A stretch of 40,942 bases of DNA from a virus, in the IMG/VR virus record IMGVR_UViG_3300023115_000041, positions 1 to 40,942 of that record; one strand, given 5' to 3'. Every line of letters starts with the position of its first letter. Position 1 is the stretch's first letter. The position numbers and the translations under genes are program-made. The notes below the pieces were generated by a model. It saw only the letters and a program-made list of their open reading frames with translations. It did no database searches and was not told where the DNA came from. Below, piece by piece: positions 20,068 to 26,961 of this stretch.

Positions 20068-21836
20068 TTACAATTAAAGATATCACAATTAAAAACTTTA
20101 TGAGTGTCGGTAACGTTACACAAGCTGTACGTTTCAATGATAATGGTTTGACACTAGTGCTGGGTAATAATGTTGACTTAGGAGGTGATGGTTCTCGTAA
20201 CGGCACAGGAAAAACCACAATTATTAATGCATTATCGTATGCAATGTACGGAAATGCGCTAACTAACATACGTAAAGATAACTTAATAAATAAAACGAAC
20301 GGTAAGAGTATGTTAGTTACTCTTGACTTCGAAAAGGATAACGTCCGTTATAGAATTGAACGTGGACGTAAACCAAACATTTTTAAGTTTTATATTAACG
20401 ATAACGATGTTGATGAAAATAATGAAGCTCAAGGTGAAAACAGAGAAACACAACAAGTAGTTGAAAAGCTATTTGGTATGAGCCACGATATGTTCAAACA
20501 CATTGTAGCACTAAACACATACACAGAGCCATTTTTAAGTATGCGGGCGAACGACCAACGTGCTATTATTGAGCAGCTATTAGGCATAACAATGCTCAGT
20601 GAAAAAGCAGAAGCCCTAAAAGAGCAACAAAGGCTTAACAAAGATGCAATTAAAGAAGAAGAGTATCGTATTAAAGCAGTTGAAGATTCAAATGCCACAA
20701 TTGCGAAAAGTATCAGTGACCTTGAACGTAGACAAAGTCTATGGCAAAGCAAAAAACAAGAAACACTGCAAGAACTAGCAAATGCAATTGATGTATTAGA
20801 GAAAATTGATATCGAGAAAGAATTAGAAAATCATAAACTTTTAGCTGATTACCTCGAAAAGAAAACACAAGTAAACACACTTGAATCTGAGATTACGAAA
20901 TTAACTAATAGTATCAGTCGTGAACAAAAGCGATTAGATAAAGCTAAACAAGATTTACTAGCAACCGAGCAACACGAATGTTATGCTTGCGGACAAACTA
21001 TCCATGATAAAAAACATGGTGAAATACTTAAAGCAAAGCAGTTAGCAGTTGAAGAATCACAAGATCATATTAACAATGATTTTACACTAAAATTAGAATA
21101 CAAAAGTGCACTTGAACAGTTAGGCGAAATAGGTATGGAACCTGTTACACTTTACAATACAGAAAAAGAAGCGTATCAACATCAAAGTCAACTTGACAGT
21201 TTGCGTACAGAATATACAAACAAAGAACAAGAAACAGATACGTATCAAGAGCAAATTGACAGTTTAAAGGAAACCGCAATACAAGAAGTTAGTTGGGAAA
21301 AGATGAACGAACTAGTGCGTGTAAAAGAGCACCAAGACTTCCTGTACAAACTGTTAACAAACAAAGACTCTTTTATACGTAAACGTATTATTGAGCAAAA
21401 CTTACAGTACTTGAATAGTAGACTTGCTTACTATCTAACTAAACTAGGATTACCACATGACGTAGCATTTCAACCAGACTTAACTGTAGAAATTACAGAG
21501 CTTGGTAGAGAACTAGACTTCGATAACTTGTCACGAGGCGAACGCAATAGACTTATACTAGGACTAAGTTGGTCGTTTAGAGATGTATTTGAAACTATGA
21601 ATACACCCATTAACTTCTTAGCAATCGACGAACTAGTAGACAGTGGCATGGATACAAACGGAGTTGATAGTGCACTTGGTGTTCTAAAGAAAATGGAACG
21701 TGAGCGTAACAAAAACATATTCTTAATCTCTCACAGAGATGAACTACAAGGTCGTGTTAACACAATCTTACAAGTCACAAAAGAAAATGGCTTTACTACG
21801 TTTAATACTGATACAGAAATAGTAGAGGCTGTTTAA
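20064..21836 (+). CDS. gp46: Recombination endonuclease subunit gp46 (Rad50/SbcC-like ATPase)
   Basis: A 590-residue SMC-like ATPase that works with gp47 to resect DNA ends. The Walker A segment NGTGKTTIINAL is at about residues 46-57. Residues about 180-420 are predominantly coiled coil, broken by a zinc hook Cys306-Tyr-Ala-Cys309. The ABC signature LSRGERNRLILGLS lies near residue 489, Walker B FLAIDE at 518-523 and the H-loop ISHRDEL near 557. T4 gp46 is 560 residues. It begins inside the gp47 stop (ATGA) and ends with TAATG, which starts a small gene. Every functional motif is present, so the complex should be active. Confidence 0.95.
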   Translation: MITIKDITIKNFMSVGNVTQAVRFNDNGLTLVLGNNVDLGGDGSRNGTGKTTIINALSYAMYGNALTNIRKDNLINKTNGKSMLVTLDFEKDNVRYRIERGRKPNIFKFYINDNDVDENNEAQGENRETQQVVEKLFGMSHDMFKHIVALNTYTEPFLSMRANDQRAIIEQLLGITMLSEKAEALKEQQRLNKDAIKEEEYRIKAVEDSNATIAKSISDLERRQSLWQSKKQETLQELANAIDVLEKIDIEKELENHKLLADYLEKKTQVNTLESEITKLTNSISREQKRLDKAKQDLLATEQHECYACGQTIHDKKHGEILKAKQLAVEESQDHINNDFTLKLEYKSALEQLGEIGMEPVTLYNTEKEAYQHQSQLDSLRTEYTNKEQETDTYQEQIDSLKETAIQEVSWEKMNELVRVKEHQDFLYKLLTNKDSFIRKRIIEQNLQYLNSRLAYYLTKLGLPHDVAFQPDLTVEITELGRELDFDNLSRGERNRLILGLSWSFRDVFETMNTPINFLAIDELVDSGMDTNGVDSALGVLKKMERERNKNIFLISHRDELQGRVNTILQVTKENGFTTFNTDTEIVEAV

Positions 21837-22009
21837 TGGAAAATGTAGACATCAATTGGCTATGTAGTAAGATAACTGGACCAATGATATACGAAAGTCC
21901 AGATGGCGGTAAAACTATTAAAAGTAGACCTGCAGTTGATCACCCAATACATATTTTAATAAATGGATCTATTCCTTTAAAAATTTGGTATGAAATATAT
22001 GGAACCTGA
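21836..22009 (+). CDS. Small protein of unknown function (57 aa)
   Basis: The ATG overlaps the gp46 stop by one base (TAATG), and the frame runs 57 codons to a TGA at 22007-22009. The product begins MENVDINWLCSKITGP and ends IPLKIWYEIYGT. No known domain is recognised. The tight coupling to gp46 and the mixed-polarity composition make it a credible gene in spite of its size. Its last residues (IPLKIWYEIY) resemble the segment IPVDIWAKMY near the end of the next gene, so the two may be related by duplication. It overlaps that next gene by 20 bases. Confidence 0.5.
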   Translation: MENVDINWLCSKITGPMIYESPDGGKTIKSRPAVDHPIHILINGSIPLKIWYEIYGT

Positions 22010-22274
22010 TGATTTTGATCCAGATGCATTTGATGATATTATTTTATCAACCGGTACATCAATGGACGATACTTACACAATAGATATAAACGATTACACA
22101 ACTAGTACAGTCAACATAAGCAGTATTACTGCTAATACTACAATATCAGATGATTGGGTGTTTGAAACATCTAGAGACAAAAAAAGAACTGCTCTCAGAA
22201 ATAGTGGAGAAATTCCAGTTGACATATGGGCAAAAATGTATAACAATAGGGTAATAGGTATAGATGATGACTAG
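21990..22274 (+). CDS. Small acidic protein of unknown function (94 aa)
   Basis: An acidic, Asp/Thr-rich protein of 94 residues with no domain that I recognise. The first 55 residues carry many Asp, Thr and Ser (DDFDPDAFDDIILSTGTS). The last 40 are more ordinary, with DDWVFETSRDKKRTALRNSG and IPVDIWAKMYNN. The ATG at 21990 is used here; a second in-frame ATG three codons on (21999) is an alternative start. It overlaps the upstream 57-codon gene by 20 bases and the downstream HAD gene by 11, so it is embedded in one message with gp46. Confidence 0.6.
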   Translation: MKYMEPDDFDPDAFDDIILSTGTSMDDTYTIDINDYTTSTVNISSITANTTISDDWVFETSRDKKRTALRNSGEIPVDIWAKMYNNRVIGIDDD

Positions 22275-22965
22275 TTTTGTTTTTGATGTAGATGGCACAC
22301 TAACTAATGCCCGAGAAACTATTGATCCTGTATTTGAAGAATTTATGTATGATTTTCTTCGTAATAATGTATGTTACATTTGTACAGGATCAGATAGACC
22401 AAAAACAATTGAACAAATTGGTGAAAAGTTAACAAATAGTTTTGACTTAGTTTTTCACTGTAGCGGCAATCATGTATATAAAGGCACAGAAGAATACGAA
22501 CGTAATAATTGGCAACTTACATCAGAACAATACTATTTCTTAGAGGACGCTTTAAGTAAAATAGACTATCCAGAAAAAACAGGCAATCATATAGAACAAC
22601 GTACAGGCACAGCAAATTTTAGTATATGTGGCAGAAATGCAAATTTTGAACAACGACAAAGATATGTACAATGGGAAAAAGAACACAAGGCTCGTAATAC
22701 TGTATCAGAAGAATTTAACAAACTTTTTGGCAATGAAGCAGAGGCACTAGTAGCAGGCGAAACTAGTATAGACATTTTTAAAGCAGGACACAACAAAGGC
22801 CAAGCATTAAATCACATTAAAGGCAACGTAGTATTTTTTGGCGACAAATGTTTTCCGGGCGGTAACGATTGGGATATTGCAAAACGCAGTGATGTATATC
22901 ACCAAATTGACAACGGTTGGAAACAGACTTTTGAAATTTTGAAAAAACAATACCATAATCAGTAG
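22264..22965 (+). CDS. HAD-family phosphatase/phosphomannomutase-like protein
   Basis: A 233-residue haloacid-dehalogenase-like protein. Motif I is FDVDGTLT with nucleophile Asp8 and acid/base Asp10. A CTGSDRP segment near residue 41 fits motif II. The C-terminal GDKCFPGGNDWD (about 193-204) is the metal-binding motif IV in the form seen in eukaryotic-type phosphomannomutases (GDK-x-x-PGGND), with a preceding Lys/His-rich segment (KAGHNKGQAL) as motif III. This places it in subfamily IIB. Known relatives interconvert mannose-6-P and mannose-1-P or dephosphorylate sugar phosphates; activity here is not certain. It overlaps the upstream small gene by 11 bases. It may modify sugars or nucleotides in the infected cell. 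Confidence 0.8.
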   Translation: MMTSFVFDVDGTLTNARETIDPVFEEFMYDFLRNNVCYICTGSDRPKTIEQIGEKLTNSFDLVFHCSGNHVYKGTEEYERNNWQLTSEQYYFLEDALSKIDYPEKTGNHIEQRTGTANFSICGRNANFEQRQRYVQWEKEHKARNTVSEEFNKLFGNEAEALVAGETSIDIFKAGHNKGQALNHIKGNVVFFGDKCFPGGNDWDIAKRSDVYHQIDNGWKQTFEILKKQYHNQ

Positions 22966-22995
22966 ATTTATGAGGACCAAAGATATATATAACGT

Positions 22996-23415
22996 ATGCA
23001 ATGGACATACCAAGGTAAACCCGTAGAGGAAATACCACAAGAATTTATCGGCTTTGTATACCTCATTACAAATCTGACTAATGGCAAAAAGTATATAGGC
23101 AAAAAACTATCACAGTTTAAAAAAACTAGGCCACCACTAAAAGGCAAAAAAAGAAAACGTAGAACACTTGTAGAAAGTGACTGGAGAGACTATTGGGGAT
23201 CTTCAGATAATTTGCAAGCAGATGTTGACAAATTAGGCACAGAAAACTTTACAAGAGAAATTTTATATTTTTGTACAACTAGAGGACAACTATCGTACCT
23301 CGAGGCTAAAGAACAATTCGACAGAGAAGTATTACTTACTGACGAATATTATAATGGCATAATAAATGTCCGTGTAGGCGGATCTAAGGCTCTTACTGAA
23401 TCTCTTAAAAAATAA
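22996..23415 (+). CDS. GIY-YIG endonuclease-like protein
   Basis: A 139-residue protein with a GIY-YIG nuclease domain. GFVYLITNLTNGKKYIGKK supplies the paired Tyr22 and Tyr33-Ile-Gly motifs. A basic stretch (KGKKRKRRT) follows, then the segment ESDWRDYWGSS and a helix with LEAKEQF whose glutamate is the likely metal ligand. Stand-alone genes of this type are common in T4-like phages and often act as free-standing homing endonucleases. It lies at the end of the rightward early block and directly upstream of the hairpin-rich element at 23418-23700. No DNA-binding module beyond the catalytic domain is seen, so its target cannot be guessed. Confidence 0.85.
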   Translation: MQWTYQGKPVEEIPQEFIGFVYLITNLTNGKKYIGKKLSQFKKTRPPLKGKKRKRRTLVESDWRDYWGSSDNLQADVDKLGTENFTREILYFCTTRGQLSYLEAKEQFDREVLLTDEYYNGIINVRVGGSKALTESLKK

Positions 23416-23417
23416 CA

Positions 23418-23700
23418 TACCCCCTCTGTTAAAAGCATTGAGGAGGCAGTACTCTGTACTTGCCAACAGAACTTGCTGGGGGACACAAACCAAAAGACCA
23501 GGCTCTACTGCGCCATTGTAACCTGGGAGTAATGCTAAGTTAGTAGCCGTTATTGCAACTTAGTAGCTTGCGTTGAAAGCAGCGTGTAAAGGGGTACCGC
23601 ACAACCGCCTCTGCCTGAAAAGGTTTCGCTATAACGGTGCGTCTGTTTCCGGGGTAATGCTCTGGTTATTTTTTTGTGCTTAGCCGTAACAAGGCTAAGT
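23418..23700. ncRNA. Putative structured RNA element
   Basis: This stretch is visibly richer in G and C than its surroundings and holds no credible gene. Complementary arms follow one another. CCCCCTCTGTT (23420-23430) pairs with AACAGA (23465-23470) and GGGGG (23478-23482), enclosing GGCAGTAC/GTAC-T-TGCC (23445-23464). CCAGG (23498-23502) pairs with CCTGG (23522-23526). CTAAGTT (23535-23541) pairs with AACTTAG (23557-23563). CGCA and CCG (23598-23607) pair with CGGTGCG (23635-23641), enclosing CCT-GAAA-AGG (23614-23623). CTTAGCC (23679-23685) pairs with GGCTAAG (23693-23699). The GAAA tetraloop argues for RNA. I did not match it to tRNA, tmRNA, RNase P or a self-splicing intron. Strand is not settled; a weak terminator at 23649-23675 favours the plus strand. 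Confidence 0.5.
23649..23675 (+). terminator. Weak possible terminator inside the structured element
   Basis: CCGG (23649-23652) can pair with CTGG (23662-23665) through four pairs, one of them G-U. TTATTTTTTT follows at once. The stem is short, so this is tentative. It would end a rightward transcript from the GIY-YIG gene or from the putative RNA. Confidence 0.25.
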
Positions 23701-23791
23701 GCGACTGAATCCAAGGTAATAACTAAATCATAAGAAAAAGAAAGTTCAAACGAATGCAAATGAGTTTGACGATGAGCTTTAGCTCTTCGAA

Positions 23792-24034
23792 TTAAAATGT
23801 TTGAGTATTAGACTTTTTAGATAATGCTTGCTTTTGTCTTTCTGCTTTAGATGACATTGCTTCAACAATTTCATTGAAATAATACATAGGCATTCCCCAA
23901 ACATCATTCATTGTAAAATTACCTTCACTATAAAGCACTAAATCAAAAATTGTTTTTCTAAATTTTTTAGCATTATCTTTAACTGTATTGATTACAGTTT
24001 TTATGTCTCGTGCTTGTCTAAGTTGCTGGTGAAA
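23792..24034 (-). CDS. Minus-1 frameshift extension of gp26 (gp51/tail-chaperone-like)
   Basis: From the T9 run in gp26, the -1 frame stays open for 80 codons to a TAA at 23794-23792. The product reads FHQQLRQARDIKTVINTV, then KKFRKTIFDLVLY and NDVWGMPMYYFNEIVEAM, ending SNTQTF. There is no ATG, GTG or TTG near its beginning; the first ATG is 42 codons in, after the start of what looks like the folded part. Its composition is protein-like. The natural reading is that ribosomes slip by one base on GCU-UUU-UUU-UUC and make a 355-residue gp26 fusion. This matches the known G/GT arrangement of lambda tail chaperones by analogy. A T10 run would give the same fusion without slipping, so a sequencing error has to be excluded. 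Confidence 0.65.
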   Translation of the reverse strand, partial: FHQQLRQARDIKTVINTVKDNAKKFRKTIFDLVLYSEGNFTMNDVWGMPMYYFNEIVEAMSSKAERQKQALSKKSNTQTF

Positions 24035-24858
24035 AAAAAAGCTGGGTTATATTCCAAAGGTGCTTCGAACGATTCTCCGCAGTCTTCGTTACTGCATACA
24101 AATGTAAATTCTTTTTGCATTCCTGCATTGTTAAGAACAGAACTGTGTTTCTTTATAATTTCTATTGTTGCTGAATCTGTATTTGAAAGCCAATTTGTTA
24201 TGCTTTCCATGTTATCAACTACTGTACCGTCAGGCGTGGTGATATTTTCGATTGCATCTGCTAGTACAACAATAGTTGCTCCTGTTGTTTTTTCTAAACT
24301 AGATCTGAATAATTCTTTTGCATATGCAGGATCTGTATCATCTGTAATTTGCGCTGCAATTCTTACACTTTCTGTATTCATAATATGACTAGCATTAACA
24401 CTAGCAAGTGTGTTTGGTTTAAATGTAATACGTAATCCGTTTTGTAATTCTAACTCTACTGGTTGTGTTGGTATATGCTTTACTTGTGATAGTATACTTT
24501 CTAAATCAACACCATATTCGTTTGTCTTTTTGCAGTGCGGACATCCGGCAATTACGTTCATTTCTCCATCATTTTGATTAATTCGACTAGCAATTAACAG
24601 TACATCAACGTCTACTAGACAAATTTCATATGGGTCGATAATGTCTGGAGCAATACTTTTTATAACTTCAAAAATTGCATCTCCGTTATATAATGTGTCA
24701 GGAATTTTAAATAAAACTTCGTCTTTTACACTCATTGGATATATTCCAATTTCAAAATCGTCGGTCAAATTGGGTTTTTGTTTGTACCAATGCCCTTTAC
24801 TGGGCAGTTTTACAAAGATTTCTTTGTTTCTGTAAAAGTGTGATAGCGGATCGCTCAT
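24001..24858 (-). CDS. gp26: Baseplate hub/tail assembly protein gp26-like (zero-frame product)
   Basis: A 285-residue protein of the T4 gp26-like baseplate hub family. The N-terminus has the typical FVKLPSKGHWYK, GIYPMSVKDEVLFKIPD and NGDAIFEVIKSIAPDIIDPY, followed by DVDVLLIASRI. Two cysteine pairs, CPHC near residue 106 and CSNEDC near 262, may bind zinc together. It is the only leftward gene between 18146 and 39915, and is transcribed away from the tape measure. In the zero frame it ends only nine codons after a T9 run (24040-24032 on the plus strand as A9), which is the setting for the -1 extension listed separately. In T4, gp26 and gp51 are hub assembly factors. Confidence 0.8.
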   Translation of the reverse strand: MSDPLSHFYRNKEIFVKLPSKGHWYKQKPNLTDDFEIGIYPMSVKDEVLFKIPDTLYNGDAIFEVIKSIAPDIIDPYEICLVDVDVLLIASRINQNDGEMNVIAGCPHCKKTNEYGVDLESILSQVKHIPTQPVELELQNGLRITFKPNTLASVNASHIMNTESVRIAAQITDDTDPAYAKELFRSSLEKTTGATIVVLADAIENITTPDGTVVDNMESITNWLSNTDSATIEIIKKHSSVLNNAGMQKEFTFVCSNEDCGESFEAPLEYNPAFFFTSNLDKHET

Positions 24859-24867
24859 GATTTATCC

Positions 24868-24875
24868 TATAAATA
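24868..24875 (+). promoter_or_regulatory. Late promoter motif TATAAATA for the tape-measure gene
   Basis: A perfect T4 late consensus TATAAATA on the plus strand, 46 bases before the ATG at 24922. It lies in the 63-base gap between the divergent gp26 and tape-measure genes. Confidence 0.6.
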
Positions 24876-24882
24876 GTAGTAT

Positions 24883-24894
24883 AACTTATAAGTT
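24883..24894. promoter_or_regulatory. 12-base perfect palindrome between divergent late promoters
   Basis: AACTTATAAGTT is a perfect palindrome lying between the rightward TATAAATA (24868-24875) and the leftward GATAAATA (24902-24895). It could be a binding site for a dimeric regulator, or chance in AT-rich DNA. Confidence 0.3.
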
Positions 24895-24902
24895 TATTTA
24901 TC
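24895..24902 (-). promoter_or_regulatory. Late promoter motif GATAAATA for gp26
   Basis: The minus strand reads GATAAATA, one base from the T4 late consensus, 36 bases upstream of the gp26 ATG (24858). It overlaps the region of the divergent tape-measure promoter. Confidence 0.5.
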
Positions 24903-24921
24903 AGAATTAAGTGAGTAGTTA

Positions 24922-26910
24922 ATGGCAACAGTCACAATACCATTCGGTGGACAAAGTGTTACAGTAGATGTTTCGGATCTTGCGTCTGAAGCAACTCTTA
25001 GAGATTTGTATACAGAATCTGCTAAACAGTCTGCATTATTGTCGTCTATTGCACAACGACTAGGTGCAGATGTACAAAAAGAAATACAAACAGAAAATAA
25101 AAACACTGATAAACTTATAAGAGCAATCCAAGACGAAGGTAGAAAATCTGACAGCAGATTAGGCAGTATGTTTGGCAAAATGCGTGGAGCATTTGGCGGT
25201 GTAGCAACTGCAGGTGGCCGAGTTGTTTCTTCTACAGGCGGAGTTTTTAATAGACTTACTAGTAGTGCTGGAGACGAAAAAGGTTCTACTATGGCAGAAG
25301 AGATGCTAGGATCTCTTGGTTTGGGTGCAATGGGTGCACAGTTAGGAACTTTGTTTGGTATTTTTGAAGAGTTTGGTAATTCTATGTCTAACTTGCGCAG
25401 AGTTGGCACAGGTTATGCAGAAGATTTAGAAGAATTTAAAACTAAGTCATCTGAGATTGGATTAAGTTTAGAACAGTTTGGTGAAATTACAGGACAAACA
25501 GGTATTGCAATCAGAGCATTAGGTGATAATACAACAACCGGTGCTAAAAACTTTTTATCATTAACATCTCAACTAAGAAACGGTATTAAAGAATTCGGTT
25601 ACTTTGGACTGAACAGTAAAGAAATGGCAAGGCTACTTGCAGACGAAGCAGAAATTAGACGTGGTATGTTACAAACAGATATGTCATCTGCTACTGCACA
25701 AGCTGATATGGTTGCAAGTATTAAAAATCAGCTATTGTTAAATGAGCAAATGGCTAGTTTAACTGGACAAGATATACAAGACAGAATCAAAGCAAGTCAA
25801 AACTTTAGACAAGATGCAACTAATGCCGCAATGCTAGCCAGACTAAATGAAAAACAACGGGTAGCAGCTAACAGTGCTATCGAAGGATTAACACAACTTG
25901 GTGGTAGTGCAGGACCAATGTTAGATACAGCAATGAGTAACTTACTAGCCGGACTACCGATGGATTCAATGAATGAAGGATTTTCTGAATTTGCTGCATT
26001 CGCTCAGGCTGAAGGAATTGATCTTCGTGGGGCATTAGAACAAATGCAACAAATGATTTTAGCTGGTGCTGATCCACAGACTCTAAAAGGGACTGCAGAT
26101 CAACTAGCAAATCAATTTAAAGAATTGACTCCTTCGGAAAGTGTAATACGAGCAAGTAGAGCTGGTATCAACGGTGCAACAGCTTTACTACAAGCTAGAT
26201 TAGAATCTGTTAGCAGCGGATCAGATACACTTGCTGGAAGTGTTGAAAAATTAAATGAAACTGCACTTAAAATGACAGAAGCAGCAGAAGCCGGACAGTT
26301 AGCACTGTCTGGTACAGCGGCAGAAATGGGAAAATTTGCAGCAACACTGAGAACTACACTAATGGAAGAAATTACAGAAGCGTTTGACATGGACATTACT
26401 GGTAACGAATTTCCAAAATTTGTTAGAGCTCTTGCAGACTTGCCGTCATCGGATGGCTTTAGGGATGCAGTTAGCTTTATGACAGAAACAACTACGATGT
26501 TATCTGGTGCACAAGGTCTGTTAGGATTATTAAGAGAAAATCAAAGTGCAGCCCAAGGTGAAAATGTTGCATTCATGGCAAGCATACTCGGAGCACTTGG
26601 ACTTCCTGGAGCAGCACAATTAAGACTACTTGCATTAGGCTTGGAAGGAGATGAACTTGGGCCCGAACTACAAGAAGTAATAAAAAACATGTTTGGAGAA
26701 AATGAAATAACTGGATACGATGAAAATGGTGATCCGATTCAAACTAATCCATTGGCAGGCATGTTTGATGGTTTTTTAGAGACATGGGCAAATATGTCTA
26801 CTGACATTAAAAACTCTATCGATAACGGGGCTAGCATAAATCAGGCACTAGCTACTGCTATCGCAAGGCTCAACACAATTCTGCCATCGTTGAATCCAAG
26901 CACTGATTAA
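24922..26910 (+). CDS. Probable tail tape-measure protein (gp29-like role)
   Basis: A 662-residue, largely helical protein rich in Ala, Gly, Leu, Met and Gln. It has a short beta start (MATVTIPFGGQSVTVDV), coiled-coil-like heptads at about residues 25-75, and a Gly-rich hydrophobic stretch at about 125-155 (GSLGLGAMGAQLGTLFGIFE). Long helical segments follow, such as DLEEFKTKSSEIGLSLEQF and the Glu/Ala-rich region at 440-480. Such a composition and size are typical of tape-measure proteins; T4 gp29 is 590 residues. The pairing with the frameshifted gp26 gene supports this, because tail chaperones and tape measure are neighbours in most tailed phages. I see no direct gp29 signature, so the call rests on composition and context. 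GTGAG upstream is a weak ribosome site. Confidence 0.65.
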   Translation: MATVTIPFGGQSVTVDVSDLASEATLRDLYTESAKQSALLSSIAQRLGADVQKEIQTENKNTDKLIRAIQDEGRKSDSRLGSMFGKMRGAFGGVATAGGRVVSSTGGVFNRLTSSAGDEKGSTMAEEMLGSLGLGAMGAQLGTLFGIFEEFGNSMSNLRRVGTGYAEDLEEFKTKSSEIGLSLEQFGEITGQTGIAIRALGDNTTTGAKNFLSLTSQLRNGIKEFGYFGLNSKEMARLLADEAEIRRGMLQTDMSSATAQADMVASIKNQLLLNEQMASLTGQDIQDRIKASQNFRQDATNAAMLARLNEKQRVAANSAIEGLTQLGGSAGPMLDTAMSNLLAGLPMDSMNEGFSEFAAFAQAEGIDLRGALEQMQQMILAGADPQTLKGTADQLANQFKELTPSESVIRASRAGINGATALLQARLESVSSGSDTLAGSVEKLNETALKMTEAAEAGQLALSGTAAEMGKFAATLRTTLMEEITEAFDMDITGNEFPKFVRALADLPSSDGFRDAVSFMTETTTMLSGAQGLLGLLRENQSAAQGENVAFMASILGALGLPGAAQLRLLALGLEGDELGPELQEVIKNMFGENEITGYDENGDPIQTNPLAGMFDGFLETWANMSTDIKNSIDNGASINQALATAIARLNTILPSLNPSTD

Positions 26911-26915
26911 AACAC

Positions 26916-26943
26916 TTGACAACTTCGATAAATATAGTATAAT
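26916..26943 (+). promoter_or_regulatory. Overlapping sigma70-type and late promoter before gp20
   Basis: TTGACA at 26916-26921 and TATAAT at 26938-26943 are both perfect and separated by 16 bases. The spacer contains GATAAATA at 26927-26934, a late-type motif. The portal gene starts 19 bases downstream of the -10 box. Confidence 0.6.
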
Positions 26944-26961
26944 AGAAAAAAGAGTATTCTT

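Noticed and set aside
20003-20269. Minus-strand frame across the gp47-gp46 junction
   Set aside because: Opposite two well-supported genes with intact catalytic motifs; no start signal.
23679-23699. Terminator at the CTTAGCC/GGCTAAG hairpin
   Set aside because: The T-run lies before the hairpin on the plus strand, and the minus strand has A residues after it, so neither direction has the needed U-tract.
23550-23759. 69-codon minus-strand frame in the structured intergenic region
   Set aside because: No ribosome site and no resemblance to a protein; it crosses several strong hairpins, which explain the sequence better.
23418-23791. tRNA, tmRNA or group I intron in the hairpin-rich gap
   Set aside because: No T-loop GGTTCRA with matching acceptor ends, no tmRNA 5' signature, and no conserved intron core segments were found by eye. 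There is also no interrupted gene across it.
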